From positions 186,001-250,000 of the forward strand of contig CAWJXA010000004.1 of the NCBI GenBank assembly GCA_963846715.1: a stretch of DNA of 64,000 nucleotides. Reading direction: 5' to 3'. The notes under the pieces were generated by a model. The model was not told the origin of the DNA, did not search any database, and worked only from the letters and a program-made list of their open reading frames with translations. Positions 17,550 to 25,186 of the stretch are shown piece by piece (position 1 is the stretch's first letter; every line of letters starts with the position of its first letter). The stretch comes from Bog-257 sp963846715 (GTDB lineage Bacteria > Acidobacteriota > Terriglobia > Terriglobales > Acidobacteriaceae). Position numbers and translations under genes: made by a program.

Positions 17550-17622
17550 AGATACTTGGCAGACTGGATTGGTTTTCGAAGGACAGGCTGTCAGAGTAAC
17601 TGAAGAGCTCTAAGCTGGACGG

Positions 17623-17841
17623 TTTTGAAGGGGCGCACCTTCAGGTGCGCCGTTCAAGCACTCCAGTTTTGTCATCCCGAACCGATTTCAGTCGGTGAGG
17701 GACTTGCTTTTCAGCTTTTCCAGCAAACGGGCTCGTCCCGAATGGCTGCGGCTCTGTTGAGGAAGACGCGAGTTCCCTCGGCGGCTAAAGCCATTCTTAA
17801 ATGAACCTTTGCGGCACGGCTGAAGCCATGCCCCTTCAAAA
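17623..17841. repeat. Palindrome-bounded intergenic element, copy 2 (219 bp)
   Basis: It is bounded by a perfect 12-bp inverted repeat, TTTTGAAGGGGC at 17623-17634 and its complement at 17830-17841. Internal hairpins include CACCTTCAGGTG at the left and a CGGCTAAAGCC segment at about 17780, matching the layout of the element at 8327-8549. It fills the gap between mreB and mreC and ends 10 bases before the chosen mreC start. Confidence 0.75.
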
Positions 17842-17851
17842 CGGCAGCAGT

Positions 17852-19231
17852 ATGGATACATTCCTCGGCCGCTATAAGAACCTGATTGTGCTGGCGGTCA
17901 TTCTGTTTGCCCAGATCATCGCCCTGGCCGTACAGGTGCGCCGTCCAACCCAGGGCGGTGACACCCGCCTTCTCCGCCTGTGGGCGATCTCAGCCGTAAC
18001 TCCCGTGGAAAAAGCGGTGGTGCACACCCAGCAATGGGTCTATGACATCTGGCACAACTACGCCTACCTTCGCGGTGTGCGCCGGGAAAATCGGGAACTC
18101 CGCGCCGAGATCGGCCGCATGAAGGTTGAAGACGCCCGCTATGCCGAAGATGCTCGCATGGCGCACCGCATCCAGGCATTGCTCGCATTCAAAGAGCAGT
18201 ACGTAGATACCACGGTGGCGGCCCAGGTCATCGGTACCAGTGGCAGCGAGCAATCGCGCATCCTGTACATCGATAAAGGTTCCAAGGATGGCATCAAGCC
18301 CGACATGGCTGTCATTACCCCTACCGGCATCGTGGGCAAGGTGGTGCAGGTGTTTCCCGACGCCTCGCAAGTGCTTCCCATCAATGACCAATTCAGCGGA
18401 GTCGGTGCGGCGCTGAAATCTTCGCGTCTGCAGGGCATCCTGAAGGGATCGCCGAATGGTGCGACCACGCTGCAGTACGTCATGAGCGACGAGAAGGTCG
18501 AACCCGGCGAAGAAGTGATCACCAGCGGTGGAGACAGAATTTTCCCCAAAGGTCTCCCAGTCGGAAGAGTAGTTTCGGTCGAGCCTGGCAAAGATCTATT
18601 CCTGAACATTCGCGTCGTACCCGCGGCCCGTCTCGATCAAGTTGAAGAGGTGCTGGTGGTCACGAAAATCCTGGAGAAGATGCCGGACGCCAAAGATTTG
18701 GGGCCGTTACGTGCGTCCGATATTCTGGCCGAACGCTTGCCCACCGTGCCCAACAAGCCGGAGGTGGACGCTGCCGGAAACTTGAAACCTGGCGCCGCCA
18801 ATGGGGCTGCCACCGGCGCAGCTCCCGCCACTGTCCCGGGCGCTGCCGCTATTCATCCCAGCACAACGGGAACGCCGGCGGCAAACAAGCCTGCGACTGG
18901 CGGTGCGGCGACAGCTACTCCCAAGCCCACCGGAGGAGCGGCTACTGCGCCGGGCACAACCGCAGGAACTCCGAAGACGCCGAAGCCTACAACAACCGGC
19001 GCAACGCGTCCTGCCGGAACAGTTGCGAAACCGCTGAACGGAGCTGGAACCACAATTGCGCCGAAGTCTAATGGCAGCGCGTCCGAAGGGACGCCATCGC
19101 CGGCGAACGGCGCCCCAGCGGAGGACACCGTGGCTGCACCCAAGCAAGCCAAGCCGACTCCCCAGCAGGCGCCCGCAAACACTCCACAGCAGCCTTCCAC
19201 GCCTCCTGCCGGAGAGCAGCCTCCCCAATGA
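17852..19231 (+). CDS. mreC: Rod-shape-determining protein MreC with long Ala/Pro/Thr tail
   Basis: MreC is a bitopic scaffold of the elongasome. Visible: one N-terminal membrane helix (LIVLAVILFAQIIALAVQV), a coiled coil around residues 65-105 (RRENRELRAEIGRMKVED) and the beta domain with SRILYIDKGSKDGIKPDMAVITPTGIVGKV and VITSGGDRIFPKGLPVG. After about residue 270 comes a roughly 190-residue low-complexity tail rich in Ala, Pro, Thr and Gly, absent from model MreC proteins. The start at 17852 (MDTFLGRYKN) is preferred because upstream ATGs lie within or at the edge of the palindromic element. It overlaps mreD by 4 bases. Confidence 0.93.
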   Translation: MDTFLGRYKNLIVLAVILFAQIIALAVQVRRPTQGGDTRLLRLWAISAVTPVEKAVVHTQQWVYDIWHNYAYLRGVRRENRELRAEIGRMKVEDARYAEDARMAHRIQALLAFKEQYVDTTVAAQVIGTSGSEQSRILYIDKGSKDGIKPDMAVITPTGIVGKVVQVFPDASQVLPINDQFSGVGAALKSSRLQGILKGSPNGATTLQYVMSDEKVEPGEEVITSGGDRIFPKGLPVGRVVSVEPGKDLFLNIRVVPAARLDQVEEVLVVTKILEKMPDAKDLGPLRASDILAERLPTVPNKPEVDAAGNLKPGAANGAATGAAPATVPGAAAIHPSTTGTPAANKPATGGAATATPKPTGGAATAPGTTAGTPKTPKPTTTGATRPAGTVAKPLNGAGTTIAPKSNGSASEGTPSPANGAPAEDTVAAPKQAKPTPQQAPANTPQQPSTPPAGEQPPQ

Positions 19232-19770
19232 GTAGCCGAGTCATGCCATTCAGGGGAAGCCTGACCTCGCGCGACCAGGTCGCGGTCTACGAGTTTAGTT
19301 GGCCCGCGGTCATCTTCATCCCGCTGGTTGCGGTGCTGATCCAGATCTTCATTCCGGTGCGGGTCCGCTTTCTTCCCATCATCGACCTGCCGCTCATGGT
19401 GACAATTTTTTTCGCGGTCGCCCGGCGTAATCCGGTCAGCGGATGCCTCACCGGTTGCGTGATCGGCCTGATGCAGGACCTGTTTGCCGGCCCCAGCCAT
19501 CCGCTAGGCATGTACGGCATTGCCTTGACTCTCATCGGATACATGGCGTCATCGCTTGGGCTGAAGATTGACGTCGAGAACCCCGGCTCGCGCTTCATCA
19601 TCACCTACGTATTTTTCGTCGTCCATCAGGCAATCTATTACGGCGTGGCGCACGGACTGCTGCGCCAGCTGCAGGAATGGAGCTGGAGCCACGTGGCCAT
19701 CTCCGCACTGGCCAACGCGGTGATCGGGATATTCGTCTTCAAGTTTCTGGATAGGTTCAAGCAGAGGTAG
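19228..19770 (+). CDS. mreD: Rod-shape-determining protein MreD
   Basis: This is a polytopic membrane component of the elongasome, 180 aa. Several hydrophobic helices are visible: VIFIPLVAVLIQIFIPV, DLPLMVTIFFAVARR, GCLTGCVIGLMQDLF, LGMYGIALTLIGYMASSLG, FIITYVFFVVHQAIYY and ISALANAVIGIFVFKFL. GLMQDLFAGPSHPLGMYG matches the conserved central MreD segment. The start codon overlaps the mreC stop (ATGA), giving translational coupling. The reading then runs into oppositely oriented genes, so mrdA and rodA are not directly continuous with it. Confidence 0.93.
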   Translation: MSSRVMPFRGSLTSRDQVAVYEFSWPAVIFIPLVAVLIQIFIPVRVRFLPIIDLPLMVTIFFAVARRNPVSGCLTGCVIGLMQDLFAGPSHPLGMYGIALTLIGYMASSLGLKIDVENPGSRFIITYVFFVVHQAIYYGVAHGLLRQLQEWSWSHVAISALANAVIGIFVFKFLDRFKQR

Positions 19771-19781
19771 GACAGGTCGTA

Positions 19782-20183
19782 TTAGAAGAACACCGCGGGC
19801 GACACGCCGAACCGCGCGCTGAGCCGCTCGATGTGTTCCTTGGTGAGTTCTCGTTTGCCATGCAAGACCTCTGACGTGATGCTTTCCGTACCGAAGATGT
19901 CCATCAGGTCTTTCTGTCGCAAACCGTGGGCCTCCATCAAGTGCCGAATGATGGCTACGGGTGTCGCTTCCGGGACCGGCGAGTGCTTCGACTCAAAGTC
20001 TTCAACTAACACTGCCAGGAGTTCGATGAGCTTCTCCTGCGCTCGCGTAACCGGTTTCTTGTCGGTCAGCTTTTCGAGAAGACGAACGTAGTCTTGGTTC
20101 TGCCCCTCGTCACGAATGACCTCAGGCCTCGTTTCGGAAAGCAAAGCGGCGTAGTTGGCAGGTTCCCTGTTCATCGGATGCAT
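19782..20183 (-). CDS. HigA-like HTH antitoxin/regulator
   Basis: This is a cytoplasmic DNA-binding protein of 133 aa. The N-terminal half (ETRPEVIRDEGQNQDYVRLLEKL) and the C-terminal HTH (LMEAHGLRQKDLMDIFGTESITSEVLHGKRELTKEHIERLSARFGVSPAVFF) match the HigA-type antitoxin layout, where a helical arm is followed by an XRE-like HTH. No HigB/RelE-fold toxin lies beside it; its upstream neighbours are an unknown protein and a HEPN-type protein. It may be the antitoxin or regulator of that cassette. It is the last gene of the minus-strand trio inserted between mreD and mrdA and ends 11 bases from the mreD stop. Confidence 0.8.
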   Translation of the reverse strand: MHPMNREPANYAALLSETRPEVIRDEGQNQDYVRLLEKLTDKKPVTRAQEKLIELLAVLVEDFESKHSPVPEATPVAIIRHLMEAHGLRQKDLMDIFGTESITSEVLHGKRELTKEHIERLSARFGVSPAVFF

Positions 20184-20208
20184 GACAGCAGAGAAAGGTC
20201 GAGTGCGC

Positions 20209-20811
20209 TTACTGCTTGCGATACACCCTCTGCGGGTGTAAAGGATGCAAGAGACCGAGCTTGCGGAGCTTAGCCGTGGTCAATCGGAGGTTTTCAAAAC
20301 CGTAGGAGCCCCGCGCATCCAAATCCCTAAATGCTGTTTCCAGGTTAGAGTCGCTGATTCCGATCTGGTCACGCAGAAATTCTTCCAGTTTTGACTTTCC
20401 CTTCAGTTCAACTGCGCCACCTTGACCTTTGTATGGCGCGAAGAAGACTAGGAAGGCAGGGGACCCATCCTTGCGATCACTTTTGATAATTTCTAATGCA
20501 CCTTCGTAGCGATGTTTTTCCAAACCCCTCAATCTTTCGATAACGTCGTCATCTGGCGCAAACAAAGATATCCGGCTCACCGGAATTTCCTCCCAAAGGG
20601 GGGATTTGTGCAGGGCGTTCGACATTTTCAAATAGGAGTTGCGCACCCCTAACTCCTTAACCCTTGGCGAAGACAGGACCAGTCTCCACTCTTCCACCTG
20701 TGGCATATACGCCCAGAATGCATCGTCCACAGATAGATCGGCCGCTCTGAGCAGTCCAATGACATCTCTACCGATCCGTAAATCCTTGTCTACCAATGTT
20801 GCCTTATCCAT
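20209..20811 (-). CDS. Conserved hypothetical protein of the HEPN cassette
   Basis: The 200-aa soluble protein begins KATLVDKDLRIGRDVIGLL and continues with WAYMPQVEEWRLVLSSPRVKELG, a mixed alpha/beta pattern. The central part has SRISLFAPDDDVIERLRGLEK and LVFFAPYKGQGGAVELKG; the C-terminal third looks like a small winged helix (LRLTTAKLRKLGLLHP). I recall similar stand-alone proteins as hypothetical, with no known activity. The ATG follows GGAG, and the start overlaps the end of the HEPN-type gene by 22 bases, so the two are coupled. It is 25 bases upstream of the HigA-like gene. Confidence 0.7.
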   Translation of the reverse strand: MDKATLVDKDLRIGRDVIGLLRAADLSVDDAFWAYMPQVEEWRLVLSSPRVKELGVRNSYLKMSNALHKSPLWEEIPVSRISLFAPDDDVIERLRGLEKHRYEGALEIIKSDRKDGSPAFLVFFAPYKGQGGAVELKGKSKLEEFLRDQIGISDSNLETAFRDLDARGSYGFENLRLTTAKLRKLGLLHPLHPQRVYRKQ

Positions 20812-21203
20812 CGCATTACTCCGTGGCGCCGATCTGTAATCGCCTGATCGAGCGCCTCCGCTTTAGATTTTCCAGTCGTCTCGTACCGGCTTTGAATTGA
20901 CCAATCCTTTACAATGCCCCAATACGCAGTAAACTGAGCGTCGTCTCTCATCGCGCCATCACGAGCTGCTACCAGACCGGCAACCTCCACGAGTTTAGAC
21001 AAATCGTGCTGGTAGCTCTTCTGGGCCAGATCTCTGTCTGGAAAATCGTACCGCCGAGTCTTTCGAGAGATGCACGCTTTCAGACCACATTCTACCGCCA
21101 ACCCGAAAAGGTAGTAGGCTCCGTCAAAACGCCCCGCCTGGCTTAACGCAGTAGCGTCCAGCAGCCGCATTCTTGCAAGCTCGTGCAACTCGGCTCGGTT
21201 CAA
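20790..21203 (-). CDS. HEPN-domain-like protein, first gene of the inserted cassette
   Basis: The 137-aa predicted protein is mostly helical and starts MNRAELHELARMRLLDATALSQAGRFDGAYYLFGLAVECGLKACI, the typical first two helices of HEPN-type proteins (long helix, Gly/Ala turn, Tyr-rich helix). KSYQHDLSKLVEVAG follows; a His is present but the full Rx4-6H RNase motif is not obvious, so catalytic activity is uncertain. It starts at TTG 21203, 6 bases after GGAAG. HEPN proteins are common in toxin-antitoxin and abortive-infection systems. It is upstream of, and overlaps, the unknown gene, with a HigA-like gene third. Confidence 0.7.
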   Translation of the reverse strand: MNRAELHELARMRLLDATALSQAGRFDGAYYLFGLAVECGLKACISRKTRRYDFPDRDLAQKSYQHDLSKLVEVAGLVAARDGAMRDDAQFTAYWGIVKDWSIQSRYETTGKSKAEALDQAITDRRHGVMRWIRQHW

Positions 21204-21324
21204 TTCTGCTTCCGATTCACATAGCGTTTGTATTCTGGAACATTGTAACCGCAGATGGGACTCAGCGCGCCTTACGTCCTAGCGCCGTCGCCCTCAGTCG
21301 GCAACGAGTTACGGCGTTTTCCCC

Positions 21325-21353
21325 TGCGCTCCTGCCCCGATTCGGGCTACAAT
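21325..21353 (+). promoter_or_regulatory. Candidate promoter upstream of mrdA
   Basis: TACAAT at 21348-21353 is a good -10, but the segment 17 bases upstream is a poor -35. The 296-base gap between the divergent HEPN and mrdA genes must hold a promoter for mrdA-rodA, because the inserted minus-strand cassette separates them from mreBCD. Nothing else is recognised in this gap. Confidence 0.3.
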
Positions 21354-21499
21354 GAGCCCAGAGTTCATCGCCAGTTACCTGCTATAAGCGAGGGTTGATG
21401 CCGGGTTCAGGCGTATCCCACAGCGCGGTAGCTGTCCGATGCCAGTTGGTGAGTTCACAAACTTTGCAATCATTAAGACCCTGAAAGCAGTCGTTCTTG

Positions 21500-23689
21500 A
21501 TGTTCGGTCGCGACGAAAAAGTCTCTCAGCTTCGGCTTACCGCAGTGCAATACGTCCTGCTGGGAATTTTTTTGGTTCTCGCGTTTGGCCTGTGGCGCTT
21601 ACAGGTCGCACGCAGCGATTACTACAGTTCTCTGGCAGAACAAAACCGCATCAAGCAGGTTCCCATCCTGGCGCCGCGCGGCAAGATTCTTGACCGTGAA
21701 GGCCGCATTATCGTCGACAACTACCCTTCGTTCTCCGTGCTCCTGCTGCGCGACCAGAACCGCAATCTGCAAGCCGATGCCGACAAGATTGCCGCCGGGC
21801 TGCACATGCCGCCCGATGAGCTGCGCGCACGTCTGAAGCGCATGGCCGCGGTGCCGGGATATCAGCCGCTCTTCCTCAAGGACGACATCACACCCGACGA
21901 GCTGGCCTTCATCGAATCGCACAAAGCTGAGTTGCCTGAACTCGACACCATCACCGTCCACCGCCGGCTCTATCCGCGCAACGGTTTCATGGCGCACATC
22001 ATCGGCTACGTCGGGCAGGTAAGCGAAGACATGCTGACCCAGCCGCAGTGGGAGCTGTATAACTCCGGCGACATCGTGGGCATGTCGGGCGTCGAGCAGT
22101 ACTACAACGATATCCTGATGGGCAAGAACGGCTCGCGCCAGGTGCTGGTCAACAGTCGCGGTAAGGAAGTAGGAACGCTTAGCGACGTACAGGCGGTTCC
22201 CGGCAAACAGCTCAAGCTCACCATCGATCTGGACCTGCAGATTGCCGCCGAAGAAGCACTCGAAGGCAAGCCCGGCGCAATTGTGGCCATGGACCCGCGC
22301 AACGGCGAAATCCTTGCCATGGTCAGCCGTCCGGCATTTGACCCCAACGAATTTGCCGTGCGCATCACGCGCGACCAATGGAACGCGCTCGTCACCGATC
22401 CCGGCAAGCCGCTGCTGAACAAAGCCATCCAGGCGCAGCTTGCTCCCGGCTCGGTGTTCAAGATCATCATGGCTACAGCTGGACTACAGGAAGGCATTGC
22501 CCAGGACCTCATCGTCAACTGCGGCGGCGGCAAGACCTTCTATGGCCGCTTCTTCAAGTGCTGGATTTCCGAGAGGCACAGCACCCACGGCAGTGTTGGC
22601 ATCACCAAGGCGATTTACCAATCCTGCGACTCCTACTTTTACACTCTCGCCGAGAAGCTAGGCATCAGCCGCATCGCCAAATATGCCACCCTGCTTGGGC
22701 TGGGGCAGAAGACTGGAGTAGATCTGCCCCAGGAAGTTTCCGGCGTTATGCCCTCGGAAGAATGGAAGATCAAGAATTTCAAGCAGAAATGGTACGCCGG
22801 CGAGACCATCTCGGTGGGTATCGGTCAGGGCGCAGTCGCTACCACGCCAATTCAACTGGCGCGAGCTATCGGCGCCATCACCAGCGGAGGAGTGCTGGTT
22901 CGCCCGCATGTGGCATTTCCTGAGCAGTTTCCGCCAGGGTTCAAGCAGGTGGCCAATTACACCGACAAAAAGGACATCGGGCTGGACCAGGAAAACTGGG
23001 TCACCATCACCGATGCCATGGCCGAAGTGGTTTCACCGATGGGCACGGCGGGCAGCGCTCATTTGCCCGGTATCGATTTTGCCGGGAAGACGGGCAGCGC
23101 GCAGACAATCTCCAACGATCTGAAGAAACGATTGGGAGCCGAAGGCAAGCGCGACTTCAAAGACAATGGCTGGTTTGTAGGAGTCACACCGCGTCGCAAT
23201 CCTGAAATCGTGGTGGCCTGTCTGTTCGAGGGTGGCGAGCACGGAGCCTTGGCAGCGCGAGTCGCAGCCAAGGTGATTAAGGCATACGTCGAGAAACAGC
23301 GTAGTGCCAAGACGCAGGTGGCTAAAGCAGGCGGAGCGGCCACCGGAGGTCAGCAGGCGGAAGTCGCTGCGGTGTGGCACGAGGGCGACCCCAAGTCGCC
23401 AGATAAGATGCAGGCGGGACACTTCACGGTCTCGGCCGATGGCAAGACTAAGCCGGTAGCATCGGCCCCCGGAATGGCGGAATCCGACAAGCCGATTCCT
23501 GCTGCCGATCTGGAAACCACAGAGTCGCACGTGGAAATGGCCCATCCCGAAACCCAGGCTCCAGCCGAGGCGCAGCCGACGCCTCCGGAAATAAAGCCTG
23601 AGGAGCAAGCACCGCCTGAGCCGAAGAAGCCTGCCCCGCAGCCGACGGCCGCCCCCGCTGCCGCGGTTGTTCCACGGAGACAATCCTGA
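21500..23689 (+). CDS. mrdA: Penicillin-binding protein 2 (elongation transpeptidase)
   Basis: Class B PBP that cross-links peptidoglycan during elongation; bitopic, catalytic domain in the periplasm. Visible: one N-terminal helix (LTAVQYVLLGIFLVLAFGLW), the PBP-dimerisation region (ILAPRGKILDREGRIIVDNYPSFSV, about residues 52-76), the SxxK motif in APGSVFKIIMAT (Ser about 318), the SxN-equivalent YQSCDSYF and the KTGS motif in FAGKTGSAQT (about 529). A roughly 130-residue Pro/Ala/Glu-rich tail follows the catalytic domain, as in the MreC of this cluster. ATG 21500 is used; the preceding TTG adds one residue. Its last bases overlap the proposed rodA start. Confidence 0.96.
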   Translation: MFGRDEKVSQLRLTAVQYVLLGIFLVLAFGLWRLQVARSDYYSSLAEQNRIKQVPILAPRGKILDREGRIIVDNYPSFSVLLLRDQNRNLQADADKIAAGLHMPPDELRARLKRMAAVPGYQPLFLKDDITPDELAFIESHKAELPELDTITVHRRLYPRNGFMAHIIGYVGQVSEDMLTQPQWELYNSGDIVGMSGVEQYYNDILMGKNGSRQVLVNSRGKEVGTLSDVQAVPGKQLKLTIDLDLQIAAEEALEGKPGAIVAMDPRNGEILAMVSRPAFDPNEFAVRITRDQWNALVTDPGKPLLNKAIQAQLAPGSVFKIIMATAGLQEGIAQDLIVNCGGGKTFYGRFFKCWISERHSTHGSVGITKAIYQSCDSYFYTLAEKLGISRIAKYATLLGLGQKTGVDLPQEVSGVMPSEEWKIKNFKQKWYAGETISVGIGQGAVATTPIQLARAIGAITSGGVLVRPHVAFPEQFPPGFKQVANYTDKKDIGLDQENWVTITDAMAEVVSPMGTAGSAHLPGIDFAGKTGSAQTISNDLKKRLGAEGKRDFKDNGWFVGVTPRRNPEIVVACLFEGGEHGALAARVAAKVIKAYVEKQRSAKTQVAKAGGAATGGQQAEVAAVWHEGDPKSPDKMQAGHFTVSADGKTKPVASAPGMAESDKPIPAADLETTESHVEMAHPETQAPAEAQPTPPEIKPEEQAPPEPKKPAPQPTAAPAAAVVPRRQS

Positions 23690-24771
23690 GTCGGTACATC
23701 TCATTCCGCGATTTCGACTGGGTCCTGCTGGTACTCGTCCTGCTGATCTGCGCTCTGGGCGTGGTCGAAATCTACAGTGCAACCCTCAGCACGAAGTTCA
23801 TGGGCGTACATCTCAAGCAGGTGTACTGGATCCTCGGCGGCGTGGGGCTGATGTTCATCGTTAGCTTCTTCAACTACCAGGCGCTGCTCGAACGCGTGCC
23901 GTTGATGTATCTGATTTCGATTGCGTCCTTGGTCGCGGTCGAAGTATTTGGCAAGAAGTATCTGGGCGCGCGCCGTTGGGTACAGTTGGGCTCGTTTCAC
24001 TTTCAGCCGTCGGAATGGGTGAAGTTGGTGCTCATTCTGGCAATGGCCAAATACTTTGCCGACACTAAGTCGGAATGCACGGCCCAGGACATCGTCAAGG
24101 CCGGAGCGCTGGTCGGCGTCCCCATGCTGATGGTGCTTGCCCAGCCGGACCTCGGTACGGCGCTCACTTACCTCCCAATTGCCATTATGGGTTTGTTCCT
24201 GGGTGGAATGAAAGCCCGCCATGCCGTGGTCATCCTGGTGCTGGGGGCGCTGCTTGCTCCCGTTGGCTGGCATGTTCTAAAGCCGTACCAGCGCGACCGG
24301 TTGACCAGCTTCATGGAGCCCGAGGCTGACGCTCAAGGTCATGGATATCAGGTGATTCAGTCGTTGGTCGCCGTCGGTTCGGGCGGCATCTTCGGCAAGG
24401 GAACGGCGCACGGCAGTCAAACCCAGGGGCAGTTTCTGCCTGTGCCCCACACCGACTTTATCTTCGCCGCCTTCGCCGAGGAGCATGGATTCCTAGGTGC
24501 TATGGGCTTGCTGCTGTTATACTTCATAGTACTGATGCGTCTGGTTCAGAACGCTCAGACGGCCCCGGATCGGGCTGGTGCCTTCGTGGTCATGGGAGTG
24601 GTTGCGGTACTCGCGTTCCACGTCCTGGTTAACGTAGGTATGGTGGTGGGATTCATGCCGGTCACGGGTATTCCCTTGCCGTTAATGAGTTACGGGGGCT
24701 CATCGGTACTGTTCATGTTCCTGGCGTTGGGAATTGTGATGAACATTCGCATGCGCCGGTTTGTGAACTGA
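23686..24771 (+). CDS. rodA: Rod-shape-determining glycosyltransferase RodA, probable CTG start
   Basis: SEDS-family peptidoglycan glycosyltransferase working with PBP2. The frame opens directly at the mrdA stop: CTG at 23686 overlaps the TGA, with GGAGA 5 bases upstream, giving (M)SRYISFRDFDWVLLVLV as N-terminus including the first helix. The first ordinary start, GTG 23761, would remove half of that helix. SEDS landmarks: KYLGARRWVQLGSFHFQPSEWVKL (about residues 85-108), LAQPDLGTALTYLPI, DRLTSFMEP, GHGYQVIQSLVAVGSGGIFGKG, PVPHTDFIFAAFAEEHGFLG and TGIPLPLMSYGGSSVLF. There are about ten transmembrane helices. The non-standard CTG start is inferred from context and family length. Confidence 0.93.
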   Translation: MSRYISFRDFDWVLLVLVLLICALGVVEIYSATLSTKFMGVHLKQVYWILGGVGLMFIVSFFNYQALLERVPLMYLISIASLVAVEVFGKKYLGARRWVQLGSFHFQPSEWVKLVLILAMAKYFADTKSECTAQDIVKAGALVGVPMLMVLAQPDLGTALTYLPIAIMGLFLGGMKARHAVVILVLGALLAPVGWHVLKPYQRDRLTSFMEPEADAQGHGYQVIQSLVAVGSGGIFGKGTAHGSQTQGQFLPVPHTDFIFAAFAEEHGFLGAMGLLLLYFIVLMRLVQNAQTAPDRAGAFVVMGVVAVLAFHVLVNVGMVVGFMPVTGIPLPLMSYGGSSVLFMFLALGIVMNIRMRRFVN

Positions 24772-25186
24772 ATTGCAAACTTTAAGTATTGGATTTTTTT
24801 CGCGTCGCTGGGACGCATCACAGAACTGACCGGTTTCATTCGCCGGGGAAGCCATTACAGACTGGATGTCGGGCTTCCGAAGGATGACAACAAGATTACG
24901 ATCGCCCTCACGTACGAGGGCATGCCGGCCGCCGGAGAAATGGGCCGGACAGGATTGCAAAGCACGTTAATCGAAGCGGGAAACGGCCCCTTGGCTGATG
25001 CTGAGAGTGAGGCCACAACCTTCCAACGGCGTGCTCTATACGGTGCTAAAGATTCCACAACATGTTGCTTCACGAATCAGGTCAGGTTCACACCCCGGCA
25101 AGGGCCGATGTGTGCGCCCGGCCTAATCACCTGTAGAGTTTTTCCTGTCCTTCCGATCGACCGCGCCGGTTAAACCGGAGCATTCC
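24772..25186. other. 415-bp intergenic region upstream of the RNase E/G gene, no gene recognised
   Basis: An open frame on the plus strand crosses most of the gap (about 24777-25173), but it lacks a usual start near its beginning and its product resembles nothing I know. A minus-strand frame at 24855-25073 is equally unconvincing. The region is best read as a long leader of the RNase E/G gene, whose ATG is preceded by GGAG. No structured RNA family was recognised. Confidence 0.5.

Noticed and set aside
24777..25173. A long open plus-strand frame in the gap before the RNase E/G gene
   Set aside because: No standard start near its beginning and no family resemblance; open frames of this length are common in GC-rich DNA.
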